5,033 nucleotides of DNA from Endomicrobiia bacterium (GTDB lineage: Bacteria > Elusimicrobiota > Endomicrobiia > Endomicrobiales > Endomicrobiaceae). Positions 4,941 to 5,033 of the stretch are shown one piece after another. A program made the translations under genes and the position numbers. The notes below the pieces were generated by a model, which was given only the letters and a program-made list of their open reading frames with translations, searched no databases and was not told the DNA's origin. Each line of letters starts with the position of its first letter. Position 1 is the stretch's first letter. The DNA lies in the NCBI GenBank assembly GCA_009782015.1, contig WQUP01000119.1, forward strand, positions 1-5,033. Reading direction: 5' to 3'.

Positions 4941-5033
4941 TTCCCGTATTAAAACACTGCGGGACAGGCTATCCAAGTTTAAAAGCTTGTCCCCGAATGT
5001 CTTAATCGGGGATGGATTGCGGCATCCCGTATT
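4941..5033. repeat. Array of palindromic repeats running off the right edge
   Basis: Unit 1 is TCCCG...CGGGA (4942-4964, loop 13 bases). Unit 2 is the hairpin TCCCCGA (4990-4996) with TCGGGGA (5006-5012) and is an inverted relative of unit 1. The two face each other, since GGGACAGGCT (4961-4970) pairs with AGCTTGTCCC (4983-4992) with one wobble. TCCCGTATT at 4942-4950 recurs at 5025-5033, where a third unit seems to begin at the window end. There is no coding signal. This is another REP/BIME-style element of a family different from that at 1984-2049. Confidence 0.6.

Overview
The window looks like bacterial chromosome from a poorly characterised diderm lineage. It has two long plus-strand genes of moderate GC, separated and followed by DNA packed with palindromic and short-period repeats. 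The lipoprotein signal on gene 2 fits a diderm bacterium. This repeat-rich intergenic style, next to a large Ala-rich protein with a degenerate-looking enzyme module, recalls Elusimicrobiota or Omnitrophota, but that placement is a weak guess: there is no rRNA, tRNA or marker gene here.

Layout. (1) 1-1933: the C-terminal part of a large protein cut by the left edge. Its first ~200 visible residues resemble the N-terminal part of GH77 4-alpha-glucanotransferases, without the usual catalytic motifs; the rest is Ala/Lys-rich and mostly helical. (2) 1934-2327: a 394-base intergenic stretch holding six distinct repeat or hairpin elements. (3) 2328-4355: a complete gene for a predicted lipoprotein with two intact HKD motifs (phospholipase D / cardiolipin synthase superfamily). 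It most likely starts at a TTG with a good ribosome binding site, which gives 675 residues. (4) 4356-4750: non-coding DNA built of 8-9 base words repeated in both orientations, including a 92-base imperfect inverted repeat and a 50-base tandem repeat bracketed by two copies of a GC-rich palindrome. (5) 4751-4901: a sigma70-like promoter followed about 85 bases later by an intrinsic terminator. It could encode a ~113-nt small RNA; a 40-codon ORF overlaps it as an alternative reading. (6) 4889-5033: an inverted copy of a repeat also present at 2053-2100, then a palindromic repeat array running off the right edge.

The two genes share a strand, but the 394 bases of repeats between them and the lack of any functional link argue against a tight operon. 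The HKD lipoprotein probably acts on phospholipids or phosphodiesters at the cell envelope. The most notable points are the candidate short transcription unit at 4751-4899, the ~90% identical repeat copies in opposite orientation on either side of the lipoprotein gene, the stutter-word intergenic DNA, and the GH77-like module without visible catalytic residues.
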